64,000 nucleotides of DNA from Myotis daubentonii (taxonomy: Eukaryota > Chordata > Mammalia > Chiroptera > Vespertilionidae): contig NC_081847.1 in the NCBI RefSeq assembly GCF_963259705.1, positions 69,089,754-69,153,753 on the forward strand, given 5' to 3'. Shown here piece by piece: positions 26,727 through 38,320 of the stretch. The notes below the pieces were generated by a model. The model saw only the letters and a program-made list of their open reading frames with translations, was not told where the DNA came from and ran no database searches. A program made the position numbers and the translations under genes. Position 1 is the stretch's first letter; each line of letters begins with the position of its first letter.

Positions 26727-27088
26727 CTCCATCTGTCCATCCAAACATCTGTCCACTCAGTTATCCACTCACTCATTTTCCCATAAAACCGCACAGTCAC
26801 CCACTCACCCAAACAGCCGTCCACCCATTCATCTCACCACACAAGCATTTGGTCATCAATTCAGTCTTCCATCCAATCATCCGCCTACCCATCACTCTAT
26901 ACAGAAAACCATCCATCTAGTCATCCTAACATAGCTAATCATCCATTTACCCATCCATCCTCCTGTCACCCAGCTAGCCATTCACCTTCTAATTCTCCAC
27001 TATCCAGTCACCTAACCAACCATCCATCCATCCACCCAACAATTTAACCACAAATTCATCCATCTGTCCAAATGTCCATCTGACTATG
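26727..27088. repeat. Degenerate CATC/CCAT tetranucleotide tract
   Basis: About 360 bp of imperfect CCATC, CATC and CACC units (CCATCCATCCATCCACCC and the like). It is an old, decayed microsatellite. The open frames over it are compositional. Confidence 0.9.
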
Positions 27089-27939
27089 ATTCCAGTCGTA
27101 CTTTCATCCTTCCTTCCGTCTCATCTAGAATGGGATTCTAATAGATATCAGCATCCACTCTGTGCTTGATCTGGGGTGCAGAATTGAAACCAACAGAACC
27201 TGCCCCAAGGGAGCGCAGGGTCTAGCGAGGGGAGCCTATCTCGCCCTGGGGGATGGCTTTCTAGCCTCAGACTAGCTCAGAGACTCCAATCCCCGCGGCC
27301 TCTCCCATCTCCACCGACGTGCATATGCCAGCAATTGGTAAACCTGGATTTCACCAACATGGAGAGAGGGAGGAGCCTTTACTTGTATTTAGCATCTAAC
27401 CAGGTGGGTCCGGGCCCTGCTTGGGACTCTCTGAGCAGCAAACGTACTCAAGATGTCCTCAGAACTTCTCTATGCCCCTCCCGTCCCATCCACGGGGTTC
27501 TTGGCTCACTCACTGAAAATCAAACCTGACCATTGGACTGGAAGTTGTATTTTTCAGCCCAACCCTCATTCCTCCAGTTCCTGTAGGAACAGCCACTGAC
27601 TTCTCCTCTGGGGGACCAGCTCTCCCCAGCTTTATGCTCACAGGGGATCAAACCCCAACCCAGCTCCATGGAGCCCGTGACTCTTTCTGCCCGTGTGGTT
27701 TTGCTGGAAGATTCTCAGAGCCTCTCTGGGAAGTGAGGCCACACAGGGGAAATAACTTGGTCGCCTGGATCCAGCTACGCCTGGAGGAGCTATCGCCTCA
27801 AGTTTCCGAAGACTTCTCTTTTTTGGCTTAAGCAAGCGTGAGTTGGCTTTTACTCCTTTGTAAGTGAACAGGTTCTGGAAAGACCAACCGATCCAGAAGC
27901 CTCAGGAGTGGTCGTGAAGTAACGACACCCCACCCCGTT

Positions 27940-28612
27940 CAAAATGTAAACGTGGTTTTATTTAATGCCTTTCCTCCATCACAAAGTTCCGCCTCCTCCC
28001 CAGGGTCCCCTCTCCCTAGAAAACAAGATGGCAGCATAAGGCACGTGCACTGTCCACACGACGTCAGGTCAGGTCCTTAAACAAAAATAAGCAAGTCTCC
28101 CCACAGCCCCGAATCGCCTCCCTCACCGACTGCTCACAGATGATTGTCCCCCCAGAGCACCCTTGGAGAGGAGTGCCTGCCTCAGAACCCGGCGCTCCAC
28201 ACGCCCGTCCAACACAAAACCAGACGACGACTAAGGAAAACAACGACACAGGAGTGAGAACGTAACAGCGGGGATGAGATCAGTCCATAAATTAAGAAGG
28301 AGAAGAAAACCCGAGCCTGTCCCCGCCTCGTCCCCAGCCCTCCCCCAGATCAGCGACGCCTCGCTTTTGCTCTGCGAGCCTCTAGGAAAGTCTGGACTCC
28401 CAGGCAGCCCTTCTCCCCAAAGTTAGACGTCCCAAAGCCACGGCTGGGTGCCCTGCGGCTCCGGACCCGCGTCTGGACGGGAAGAACAGCTTCAGAGATG
28501 GTCCCGGCTCCTCCTCTCGGCTGCAGGGGCCGGCCCAGTGTCCAGCGTCTGGCGGGAGGCGAGGGGCCTGGTGGGGGGCGCCTGGGAGGGCAGGGGTGCT
28601 GCGCGGGTTCTG
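27940..28612 (-). other. EYA2: EYA2 3'UTR
   Basis: About 670 nt between the stop codon and the AATAAA read on the - strand. It is free of recognisable SINEs. The 3' limit is inferred from the poly(A) signal. Alternative longer ends cannot be excluded. Confidence 0.75.
27957..27962 (-). terminator. EYA2: EYA2 poly(A) signal AATAAA
   Basis: TTTATT on the + strand reads AATAAA on the - strand. A second variant, ATTAAA, overlaps at 27961-27966. It is the first good signal after the stop codon. Confidence 0.75.
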
Positions 28613-28693
28613 CTATAAATACTCCAGCTCCAGGGCGTGCCTCAGCGCCTCCAGGTCGGCGTGGCAGGATATCCGCCAGAAAGGCATGTTGTG
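28613..28693 (-). CDS. EYA2: EYA2 last coding exon
   Basis: An 81-nt exon following TTCCAG and ending in TAG at 28615-28613. It encodes [20 protein letters not shown], then LELEYL. The ending LxLEYL is the invariant C-terminus of Eya proteins, so this is the true end of the protein. The exon is separated from the previous one by 6.8 kb. Confidence 0.97.
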   Translation of the reverse strand, partial: HNMPFWRISCHADLEALRHALELEYL

Positions 28694-29239
28694 CTGGAAC
28701 ACAGAACACAGGACACCAGCCCCCGTGAGGCCCTGCTCCGCGCCCCCGCGGCCCCCTGGGCGCCGCACCCAGGGTTAGAGCCCTGTGCGACGGCAACCCG
28801 AGGCAGCAGAGCCCGTGGGCATTTTCCAAACTGGGAGGCACGGAAGGTTGTCAGCAAACCGGTACCCACCAGTCAGGCCACCCCGGTTTGGTCCCCGCCG
28901 GGCCTGTTCTGATCAGTTCGTCCTGCGCTGCCCGATCCTCTCCCCTCCACAGGGATCGCGTGGCCTTCACCACACAGCGAGAAAGCTACTGATTTAAAAT
29001 GTTCTCAGTCCTGCTCCTTCGAGAACAGCTCCGCGGGTGCCAGCCCCTCCCTCCCCAACACCTGCTCATCTCCGTGTGAACAGAGCGCGCGCAGGCCTCG
29101 GTGAGCAGGAGGGGAGGTTCCTTGGTTTTCTTTGTCGCTTTTTTGTTTTTCTCTTTCCCTTTTCTTTACAGCCAGTGATGCTCGGTCACTGTGTTACTGC
29201 CATGGGATCAAGTTTTCTTTCTTTTAATTTTTATATATT

Positions 29240-29445
29240 GATTTTATTTTTTTAAAAAATGTGTTTTTAGTGATTTCAGGGAGAGGATGAGAGAGGGAGG
29301 GAGAATCCATCCATTGGCCGCCTCGGGCATGCCCTGAATTGGGGATTGAGCCCCAAACCCGGGCTGTGCCCTGACCGGGAATCGAACCAGGATCCTCTTG
29401 GTTCGTGGGTCGATGCTCAGCTACTGAGCTACACCAGCCGGGCTT
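29240..29445 (-). mobile_element. Ves SINE
   Basis: Reverse-oriented; body CCGCCTCGGGCATGCCCTGA, head ending GAGCTACACCAGCCGGGC. First of three SINEs in one orientation. Confidence 0.85.
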
Positions 29446-29597
29446 ATTTATTAATTTTAGACAGAGAGAGAGCTGGAGAGGGAGTCATTCGTTGTTCCAC
29501 TGATTGCCTTCACTGGTTGAGGCTCGTATGTGCCCTGACCAGGGATCGAACCTGCAACCTTGGCATATTGGGACGACTGAGCTACCTGGCCAGGGCA
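29446..29597 (-). mobile_element. Ves SINE, short copy
   Basis: Directly abuts the previous SINE. Contains CCCTGACCAGGGATCGAACC and ends CTACCTGGCCAGGGC. The tail is reduced. Confidence 0.8.
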
Positions 29598-29654
29598 GGA
29601 TCAATTCTTCAAATTTAATTTATTTTTAATTAAGTAATTAAATTTTGTTGTTGT

Positions 29655-29840
29655 TAATCTTCACCTGAGGATATTTTTCCACTGATTTTTAGAGAGAATT
29701 GAAGGGAGGGGACAGAGAGAGAGAGAAACATCGATGTGAGAGACATGATTGATTGCCTCCCACATGCACTCAATCCCCAACCCAAGACCCTTCAGTCCTC
29801 GGGCCAATGCTCTACCCACTGAACCAAACCAGCTAGGGCA
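29655..29840 (-). mobile_element. Ves SINE, CTTCACCTGAGGATATTT subtype
   Basis: Starts TCTTCACCTGAGGATATTTT and ends AACCAAACCAGCTAGGGC. Same subtype as 6900-7071. Lies 66 bp from the hAT element at 29907. Confidence 0.85.
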
Positions 29841-29906
29841 GTTTTCCAATTTTAAATAGAAGTGAGTTGATTGGAAGGAACACATTAAGTAGATAATAGT
29901 ATAGGT

Positions 29907-30163
29907 CATTGATTTTCACCCGCTGTGCTGCAAGAATTTGTAAAGCATGCAATACCTGACTATTTAGTCAGGGGCACTGACCTCTTTCCCCTTAGATTGC
30001 CAAAGAAAAAAATGACAACAGCCACACAACAATAGCTGTCCGGTGTGAACGAATCAAAATTACACCTTTTCTTTCTTTCTTGTCAAATCAACAAAAAATT
30101 TTTTTTTGGTGTGCCACAGAATTTAGTTTACGCATGCCACAAGAGGAAGGTTGAGAATCGCTG
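29907..30163. mobile_element. hAT MITE with perfect 8-bp target-site duplication
   Basis: Ends CATTGATTTTCACCCGCTGT and GGTTGAGAATCGCTG are inverted and imperfect. The flanks GTATAGGT (29899-29906) and GTATAGGT (30164-30171) are identical. Non-coding, 257 bp. It belongs with Charlie-type elements by its end sequence. Confidence 0.9.
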
Positions 30164-30784
30164 GTATAGGTCATATGCAGCTAGAACGGAAGTGGTGGCT
30201 GGTCTGGGAAGGGGTGTGTTAATGTTGAAATCACTCCTGTGGGAAAGAAGTTCGTGAACTCCTTCCACAACATGAGGCTTCGGAGCAGTGTCCTGTCCAT
30301 AGCTCGGCTCTACCGCCACCTGCTGGGTGACCTGAAGCAAGTCACTCTGCTGTTTGTAAGACATAAGCTACGTGCTGTGTCCCATCGCCCGGGCTAGTCA
30401 CAGTGCACACATACTAAGTGCTCCATAAATACCAGCTGCTGTCATGATTATGTGTATGTACGTCATGTCTATTTCTACAAGGATATGTTGTATAAGCAGG
30501 ACCAAGTCAGGAGGCATGCAGGACAAGCAAGATATATATGTGAAGGGATGAATTTGGGGGGTCTTCAGAGTTTAAACAATAAGATATGCAATGTTTTGAC
30601 ACACAATATTGTAAATAATAGTCTTTTGAACCTACTGTTACTGAGCCAGACACTGTGCTAGGTGCTTTATTATCTTGCTGAGTCACCCAAACAAACAAAA
30701 ACACTCAAAACAAAAACATCTTTTTCAAGTGAGGGAGGAGAAAGAGACGTTATTTAACTAGAGTTAAATTAGTGGCAAGCTAGT

Positions 30785-30915
30785 AATAACTATGATTGTA
30801 ATCATAGTCGTAATGCAATGCATTACTCGTTTAACCCCATCAGGAACCCTCCGAGAGAGGCACATGTCTATCTTATTTTACAGACGAGGCAACTGAGGCA
30901 CAGAGAGGACATGTC
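30785..30915 (+). repeat. MIR-like relic
   Basis: Contains a CTTATTTTACAGACGAGGCA stretch and AACTGAGGCACAGAGAGGAC, the MIR core consensus. Confidence 0.6.
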
Positions 30916-32864
30916 TGGCTCCAGAGAAGAAAGCTGGCTGCATGTTGTCGCTGGAAAATGTACCCATTGGCTGAAGTGGTGCCTGCCCAATAGCCATCCT
31001 TCCTTATCCCTTGCTTCCAGACCCTGAACCTGGCAGCGCCGTGCCCAGATGCAGGCGAGGAGCTGTGATCATCTAAGCGAGCAATGCGACCCTATTCCTG
31101 TTTGCCAGGGATTTGGCCAGTATCTCCCTGACGTGTGACCTGTTGAAGCCAACAGGGAAGTTGGCTGGGTGTGTCTGGGAAAGGTTTGCTTCCACGATTA
31201 GAGAGAAGCACCTGAATCGAACTCCTTCCTCCTTACTTTCCCTTCCTCTTTGGATGCTGTCATGTTAGCATGTGATGCCTGGAGCCGTGGCAGCCGTTTT
31301 GAGGCCACGAAGCCACAAACCAGAGAAGACAAGGCCAAGCGTAGAGCAGAATGATGGGAAGGGAGGCTTGTGCCCCGGAACATCCTCGGGCACAGTTACT
31401 TCTGATCTTGTTGGGTAAGCTAGTGCTTCCCGTCATCACTGCCTGGGACTCCTGCCGCCTGCAGCTAACAGCTACGCACCTCCTCCGGACAGTCACTGGC
31501 CTTACAGGACTGACTAAGCAGCAAGTGGCTGCCCGCGGTTCTTGTACGCATCCTGCTGCCCTGAGGCTCAGGCTCACGGGGTAGAAACTGCAGGTGTCCT
31601 TCCCGGCTACGGTGGGCAGGGTAATCGTCACCCAGAGAGACCGCGTCCTGGTCCCCAGAACCCATGCATGTGCGACCTTACATGGCAAAAGGGGTTCTGT
31701 GCACCCGATTAAGTAAAGGGTGTTGGGGGGGAGGTTACCCGGAGGGCAGCGGCTCTGTCTACCACTGTGTCCCCAAGGGGCCTCGGGGTAGGGACCTGGG
31801 GGTCACAGCGGAGTCACAGGTGATATGTCCACAGGCAAGAAATAAACATGATAATTTTATCTCGTGGTAAGTGCTCTGAAGGAAACAGAATGGAGGGTAG
31901 AAAGCAGCTGAGGGGAGGGTGTCTCCCTTTGCTGGCTGGGCCAGGGGAGGCCTCTGTGGAGGGGGTGACCTCTAAGCAGGCCCCAGAGGATGAGAAGGCC
32001 GAGGATCGCAAGTGCAAAGCCCGGGGAGGGGTGGAGCCTGGATGCCAGGTTCGCTGCCACATCCCGTGGCTCCGGGCACATAATAGGTGCGCAAGAAATA
32101 TTCTCGGGAGGAAGGGAAGGAGGAAGGCAGGGAGGAGGAGAGGGAAGGTGAGTTCGTCAAGCCAAGTCCTCAACAAACACATCTTCCTCTCTCACTCACT
32201 CCTGTTTACAGAGGGTGGGCTGCTAGCTGGTCAGAACCATTGAGCACGTTCTCTTGCTCCAGGGAAGCAGAATGCTACCCATCACGGGCAGATGCCATCT
32301 CTTTAATGGCTTCCAGTCGCCCAGCTCCCCACGCTCTCCTCGCCCCGCCCACCCTTCCCTCCTCTGCCAGGGTGGCTTCTGGTCGCCACCGGGCCCTCCT
32401 GTCCCCCTGTAAAGACGGTCATTCATTTTTCCGGGAGGATATGAGCAAAGGAGGGAGGGGATACTTCGGTCGCCTCCCTCCCGGGCCTGATGGGTCCGGA
32501 GCGCAGGTGGATTTATCACGTGTGGAGAGGTGGAGACAAATGACCCACTAAAATGGAGATATTAACAACACTGTCAGCCGAAACAAAGCCCTCTGTCCTG
32601 TCGCCATAGTTCACGCTGCCCAGGTGTCTGGTGGCCGGGGCTAATGACTCCCACCCACCAGGCCAGGAGAGCCGCTGGCACACAGCGTTCCTCACTAGTG
32701 GGCAGGGCTGCTGCTTCCGACACTGGGGAGGGTTTCAGGGGAGTCGGGGTGTGGGGGCGTGCGCCCCAGTCAGCTCAGGGGTGTAGTCTGACTGTGTTAG
32801 AAACTCCTAAGTCTGTCTCCTCCCTGCCAGGTGCTTGGAGCAAAACGCACATCAGTTTGCCTGT

Positions 32865-33010
32865 AGCAGCTGTGTGACCTTAAGTAAATTAATTAACCCC
32901 TCTGAGTCTCAAATCTGTCTCCTGAAAAATGAAGTGGAATAACCCCCTCGTTGCAGGGAGGTTTTAAGGAGGAAATAAAACACTAGTGGCAGTAATAAAG
33001 AGTTGTAGTT
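32865..33010 (+). repeat. MIR-like relic
   Basis: Contains GTGTGACCTTAAGTAAATTA, CCTCTGAGTCTCAAATCTGT and an AGGTTTTAAGGAGGAAATAA stretch, in MIR order. Confidence 0.65.
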
Positions 33011-33520
33011 AAGGCCATGAATGTAAATAATTTTCCCATTATTTCTCTAATAGAATCACTAGATACTGATGTTTTGGGCAGTCATAGGTCATACTATCAC
33101 TAGTATTTCACTTCAGGATAAGAAAGGGGTCGTTTAAAACTATCTGCGCCCTATCCAATTGGGCACTTGGCAGTGACTGTCCAAGGATGGCCTGACATTC
33201 TCCAGGTGAGAGCGAGAGGGCGTGCTCAGGGCCACAGGCCGAAGCTGCTCTCCAACCCAAAGCTCAACATTCAGTGTCACGGCTTAGGGCAGAGCTTCCC
33301 GCTCCATCTGCCCTGGGAGAGGGAGAGGGGCTCTGGATGCCCCAGGCCTGGCAGTGGGCCACCGCAGGCAGTCTCACGGGCAGACCGCGCCCTGGGCGTG
33401 GCACGCGCTTCCGGAACTCCAGTGATTCGTGGGCAATTCCCGTGACTTAGGCCCCCACTTTGGCCATATCCTTGTGTATCGCCTGTTACTGTCATTAATT
33501 TAATACTTTTCCCTCTAAAC

Positions 33521-33742
33521 CAGTGGTTCTCAACCTCGGCTGCACATTAGAATCACCTGGGAATCTTTTTAAAATCCTGATTTCTGGGCCTCATCCTCCG
33601 GAAAGCCTGTTTCTTTGTTACTAATGTTGTGGCCCCACCCCATCACAAAGATGCAGAATTTCTGGAGGATGAGGCCCAGAAATCAGGATTTTAAAAAGAT
33701 TCCCAGGTGATTCTAATGTGCAGCCGAGGTTGAGAACCACTG
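33521..33742. mobile_element. Fold-back MER5-like hAT MITE, young
   Basis: 222 bp from CAGTGGTTCTCAACCTCGG to the inverted equivalent. Arms of roughly 75-80 bp (33521-33600 and 33660-33742) are near-identical inverted copies; I see one mismatch near the inner end. Flanking CTCTAAAC (33513-33520, 33743-33750) is a perfect 8-bp target-site duplication. Confidence 0.93.
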
Positions 33743-33777
33743 CTCTAAACCAATTCATCTTTAAAAGTGAAAGCACT

Positions 33778-34011
33778 GCCCTAGCTGGTTTGGCTCAGTG
33801 GATGGATGGAGCGTTGGCCTGCGGACTGAGGGGTCCCAGGTTCGATTCCAGTCGGGGGCGCATGCCTGGGTTTTGGGCTCCAGTGGGGGGTGTGCAGGGT
33901 GCAGGAGGCAGCCAATTGATGATTCTCTCTCATCACTGATGTTCTATCTCTCCCTCTCCCTTCCTCTTTGAAATCAATAAAAACATATTTAAGAAAAATA
34001 AAAAAATAAAT
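33778..34011 (+). mobile_element. Ves SINE with 15-bp target-site duplication
   Basis: Forward SINE from GCCCTAGCTGGTTTGGCTC to a long A-rich tail. AAAAGTGAAAGCACT flanks it at 33763-33777 and 34012-34026, a perfect 15-bp direct repeat. It lies 36 bp from the fold-back MITE. Confidence 0.95.
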
Positions 34012-35473
34012 AAAAGTGAAAGCACTTCCTCCTAAAGCAAGTGCTCAGAGTGAAAGCTGAGGTCCTCCCAAGGGCTCCCCCCTCCCTCCCCCTCCCCCAC
34101 TCCCCACTTGCCTGGCCGCCTCTGTGGCCACGCTGGCTCCCTGCAGGGGCTCCAGCCCGCAGGCCTTTGAACATCTCGGTTCCTCTCTTGGAATGCCCTC
34201 CCTCTGATATCCACTTGGCTCACTTCTCTTCCTCCTCCCGACTTTAATCAGATGTCACCTCGCAGGGAGGCCTGCCTTGGCCACTAACTACACTTGCAAC
34301 CTGCCCACCCCTAGAGTCCCCTCTGTTCCCATTCTCTGCTTTGTTTTCCCCCAAAGCTCTGCTCACTACCTGACAGCACGTTACACTTAGGTGCTTACTG
34401 TCCCAGCCTGTGAGCTGAGTGAGGGGTGAGAGCCCTGTCTGTTCTGCTCACTGCGGGATCCCCAACGACAGTGGCCGGCACACAGTAGGTGCTCAGCTAA
34501 TGGAGCTTACACTATAGCTGGAGGATTTGCCATTAACCCACTGATTACATAGATAATCCTCTCATGACAAGTGAGGAAAATGTCCTGAAGAAAGAATAAG
34601 GACCGTGGGGGGTGGGGAAGGGGGAGTCACAGGCAGGGCTGATCTAGCTGGAAGGGCAGAGGGGGAGCCGGTCTGAGAACTCTTCACGCAGGAAGGACTG
34701 CTGGGCTGAGACCTGAAGGATGAGGGGGGGGGGGGGTGGGGAAGGAGCCTTCCAGGGGGAGGGAGCAGTGGATGCACAGGTTCCCAGCCCTCCTCTCCGG
34801 AGCCCCTCTCCCACACCCTCGGGGCCTTCCCTCTCCTTCTGCGGCTCAGCCTCTGAGACCCTAAACGTGGCTGCATTTCCTTGGAATTGGTTGCCGGGGA
34901 AAGGGAGGAAACCAGGTCCCCAAGTTAAGCTCCGTGACATTAACAATCCACTTCCCAGGCCTCTGGGATGGGGGTGCAGGTCCCTGGGACGCTGTGGACA
35001 GGCCCAGACCCAGGCCCTGGGCAGCTGTTTCTTTTCCAAGAACAGAGGTGCAGCTACCAGAGCCCCCTGCCCGTCTCCTCTCGGGCCTGAGATCACAGAT
35101 GCGGGGCTTTCCTTTTCATTAGCTTAATGCTGTCTTTATTAACTGGGAAGGGTTCCTGGAACATATGATCAGTAAGAATTAAATAAAAGACACACGTGCA
35201 CCAGCCCCCCACCAGCTGCCCCGACAGAGCGCCTCCCGCTCGGAGCAGTTGTCCCAGAAACAACCCAGGGCTACCAGGGCGGCGGCCAAAGGCACGGAGG
35301 GGGATTTGCAGGAGGAAATTGCTCAGGATGCTTCTGCGATGTGCAAATGGGAACGGGTCGCCCCGCAAAGAGCGGGGAGTGGGGCCCAGGCAGCAGCAGG
35401 GGCGCACAGAGCCCGGAAAACCACGCAAGGGCCCAGGAGAGGGGCGAAAGCGGCTGCGAGGTGGAAGAGGTAC

Positions 35474-35574
35474 CTTTTTCGCTCCCTGCTCCTCTTCGAC
35501 CCCGTCACCAATCACGATGTAGACGGCTTTCCTGCCGAACCTCTGCATTATCCTCTCGAAGCAGCTCTCCTTCC
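35474..35574 (-). CDS. EYA2: EYA2 coding exon: HAD motifs III and IV
   Basis: A 101-nt exon from CTTCAG|GG to AAAAAG|GTACCT. It encodes [20 protein letters not shown], then [14 protein letters not shown]. The Lys of GKES is HAD motif III, and the acidic GDGVEEE is motif IV, which binds the catalytic Mg2+. Both are intact, so nothing here suggests loss of phosphatase activity. Confidence 0.97.
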
Positions 35575-35649
35575 CTGAAGGAGGAGAGGGAGGAGAGAAG
35601 CTCGTGAGGCGCAGAGCGCGGCGGGCGAGTGAGGCGCCGGCTGAGCCTT

Positions 35650-35790
35650 TGCTGGGTGCACTGTCCTCCTGAGGGCCAAGTGTTCATCATCTCACCCTCC
35701 AGCAACCGAGGCTCACAACGCTGTCATCCCCATGTGACGGAGGACAACCAGAGGCGCAGCGAGGTTCAGTGGCCTGCCCAGGGGCACGCA
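35650..35790 (-). repeat. MIR-like relic
   Basis: Contains TCATCTCACCCTCCAGCAAC, CGCTGTCATCCCCATGTGAC-like and GGCGCAGCGAGGTTCAGTG. Lies between EYA2 exons; a second similar stretch follows near 35860-35910. Confidence 0.45.
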
Positions 35791-36149
35791 GCAGAAGAGG
35801 CAGTACAGGGGTTTGCAGCCGCTCCGGAGCCTACGCAGCCGTCTGGGGTAGGAGTGACGGACCCATTTTCCAGATGTGGTCACCAGGCTCGAGGGGTGAG
35901 GCGATTCGCCCAGGGTGCCCAGGCCCACCTGTGATGACCGCCTCCCCTATTCACCTTCTTCCCAGTGTCCGGGCAGCAGCATAAGTCCAGACACGATGGA
36001 TTCACATCTTAGTTCACCCTAAGATTGTGTCAGCAAGTTTGGTAACCATAACAACAACAAAACAGCACTGATAACGAGTGGCTGCCACTCTCTGACTTCA
36101 CTATAGACCAGGCTCTCTGCTAAGGCTTCACCTCCATCAGGCCTGCTCA

Positions 36150-36420
36150 GCCTCAGCGTGTGGCCATGTGGCTTGCTTGGACCAATGGCGTGTTAGGGAC
36201 CTGCCTGAGAAATGGGTGTGGTGGTCTGTCTTGGCCTCCTTCACTTCTGCCGTGGGAAGAGCGCGGCCCTGGTGGCCGCAGGCTCCGCGATGAGGAGCAG
36301 ACCGGAACCTGGAGTCACGCCCGGCAGAACCATAGCCGACTCCCCAACCCGAAGTGAGAAATGAAAACTGGTTGCCGTAAGCCACCCAGTGTCGGGATGT
36401 TTGTTATGCAGATGGTCAGA
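36150..36420 (+). repeat. Unnamed interspersed repeat, copy 1
   Basis: Shares the order of phrases GGCCATGTGGCTTGCTTGG, CCAATGGCGTG, then CACTTCTGCC, and ends TAAGCCACCCAGTGTCGGG, GTTTGTTATGCAG. Similar order at 37305 and 58890. I recognise it as a common old mammalian repeat but cannot name the family. Confidence 0.5.
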
Positions 36421-37304
36421 GCAGAACCTGACTTGAAAAGTATTATGGTTTTTAGGTTAGAACAGGGAGCTGGTGACCAAATTTCCTGTCCTATCATCTC
36501 AACTTGGACTGTTGCAGTTCTTTGATCTTCAGGCTCCCCGAGTGGAAAACAGGAGTCGCTCTGCCACTTCTCTGACGGCATTTGATTCCTCTGACACAGG
36601 GGTCCAAGGCAGAACCTCTCATAGCCATTTGGGGCCTGACTTCCTATGATTTCAAAATCTAAAGGCACTTCTATGTGATGTTCACATCTAGAATTTTAGT
36701 CAAGGCAAAAACTGCTCTAAGAAAATGCTTCTAAAGTACTACACATTGGTTTTTTTATCTCCAGAAAAAAAACAAGGGTAAACATTTCTAATTAAAAGCA
36801 TCTTAACTAGATTATTTATTTATTTTATTTTCCATCTCCATTTATCCCCTCCATGCCCGCTTCCACCTCCACCCCCATAGGTTTATTTTTGAATTATTTA
36901 TATTGTATTTAGTTTTTTTGTGATATAAGAATAAAAAATCCCAGTTCCCCCACTCATAAAAAAAACCCCAAGCAAACCAGTATTACTTGCCTTGATCCTG
37001 TTAATTTTTAGTTACTAAATTCTCTTATCGCATCAAAGCTTTGCGCCTAAGGCTTGTTCTCTTTGTTAGTAAGGGAGGTTACCAAGTGTTGGAGAGGTGT
37101 TAAAGCAGGTGAGCACTAAATGGAGACTCTCTCCCGAAAAGAGAATGAAAAACGCTTTTCTCTCTATGTGGTTCAAGGTTAAATTCAAGGTAACTTGATG
37201 ATTGTATCACCTAAATGAAAATCCCCTTATGTACCATGCTGTGGTGGGAATGGCTTTCCTCAGTAATAAAATTCCCTGAGTACTACCTGTGCTCACAGTC
37301 ACTT

Positions 37305-37510
37305 AGCTATGGACTACATTTCCCAGCCTCCCTTGCAACTAGTTGTAGCCATGGGACTAAAGTGAGCAGACGTAACTTGCACTCCTTCTGAATCTTGGCT
37401 TTAAAATATTGGACAGGCATTGCACCTTCCCCCTTTCCACCTTTGCATAAACTGGCATGTCGACGTGGCAGGACCCTGATCTGACCACATACGTGAGGAT
37501 AAAGCCGTAA
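37305..37510 (+). repeat. Unnamed interspersed repeat, copy 2
   Basis: Starts GGACTACATTTCCCAGCCTC, followed by CCATGGGACTAAAGTGAGCA. 3' truncated compared with copy 1. Confidence 0.5.
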
Positions 37511-37835
37511 GGGAGGGTGGAAAATAAAATGGGAAGACCCTGGGTGCTGGGTGAGTATAAGGAGAGGGTCACCCGCCAACCTGGATCACTGCCCTCTGGT
37601 CGGTGGACCTGGGAGGGAGAAATCAGCTTTGACGCTGATGGAAGCCTTTTATTTGGGGTGTTTGTTAGAGCAGGTTTGCAGTTACCCTAACTGTGGAAAA
37701 CTTCCTAATCAATTTCCCTAGAAGCAGAGCTTAAAGCTGGTGGGTGGTAAGGGCTGTTTTGGGGACCTGAGCCATGCCCTTGGACAGGCTCTGGAACATC
37801 ACTAGTGCCGTCGTCCTGCCTGGGACGGAACGCTA

Positions 37836-38018
<183 letters not shown>

Positions 38019-38205
38019 TCAGAGCTCCAAGGGACCACAAGGCCAGGCCCTCAGAAGTCAGGGCAGCTGCTGGCTCAGCCGCGGCACAGGGGTCCACGGT
38101 GAACTCAGCTTTACCAAATGCCTGGAAAGTGCCAGCGAGAATCTGGAGAGTCCTATTCCCCCGAGTGTGGAAATGGGAGAAAGGAAAACCAGGGCCCCCA
38201 CTTAC

Positions 38206-38320
38206 CGGGAATGGATGAGGTTCAGTGCCTTCAGGGAGTGGGTCAGCCAGAGGTCGGTCAGAGCTTCCAGCTCAGCCCTGAGCTGCAGCCAGGTCTCTCT
38301 TTTGGGAGCGCCTATCAAGC
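38206..38320 (-). CDS. EYA2: EYA2 coding exon: [19 protein letters not shown] segment
   Basis: A 115-nt exon from GTCCAG|GC to CCCG|GTAAGT. It encodes [20 protein letters not shown], then [17 protein letters not shown] and part of Arg. It is a long amphipathic helix in the HAD fold. Splice sites are strong and the next intron is only 210 bp. Confidence 0.96.

Larger units (their letters stand above)
17979..27939. other. Intergenic interval between convergent ZMYND8 and EYA2
   Basis: About 10 kb between the two inferred poly(A) sites. It contains Ves SINEs, small hAT elements, a 300-bp duplication and a CATC-type repeat. I see no supported gene. Many short ORFs in 24900-26700 follow GC-rich composition, have no family match that I recognise, and overlap on both strands. 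Confidence 0.7.
28694..35473 (-). other. EYA2 last intron
   Basis: A 6.8-kb intron with three adjacent Ves SINEs, two hAT MITEs with intact target-site duplications, MIR relics and another SINE. A run of about ten G lies at about 34724-34736. No further exon recognised. Confidence 0.8.
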
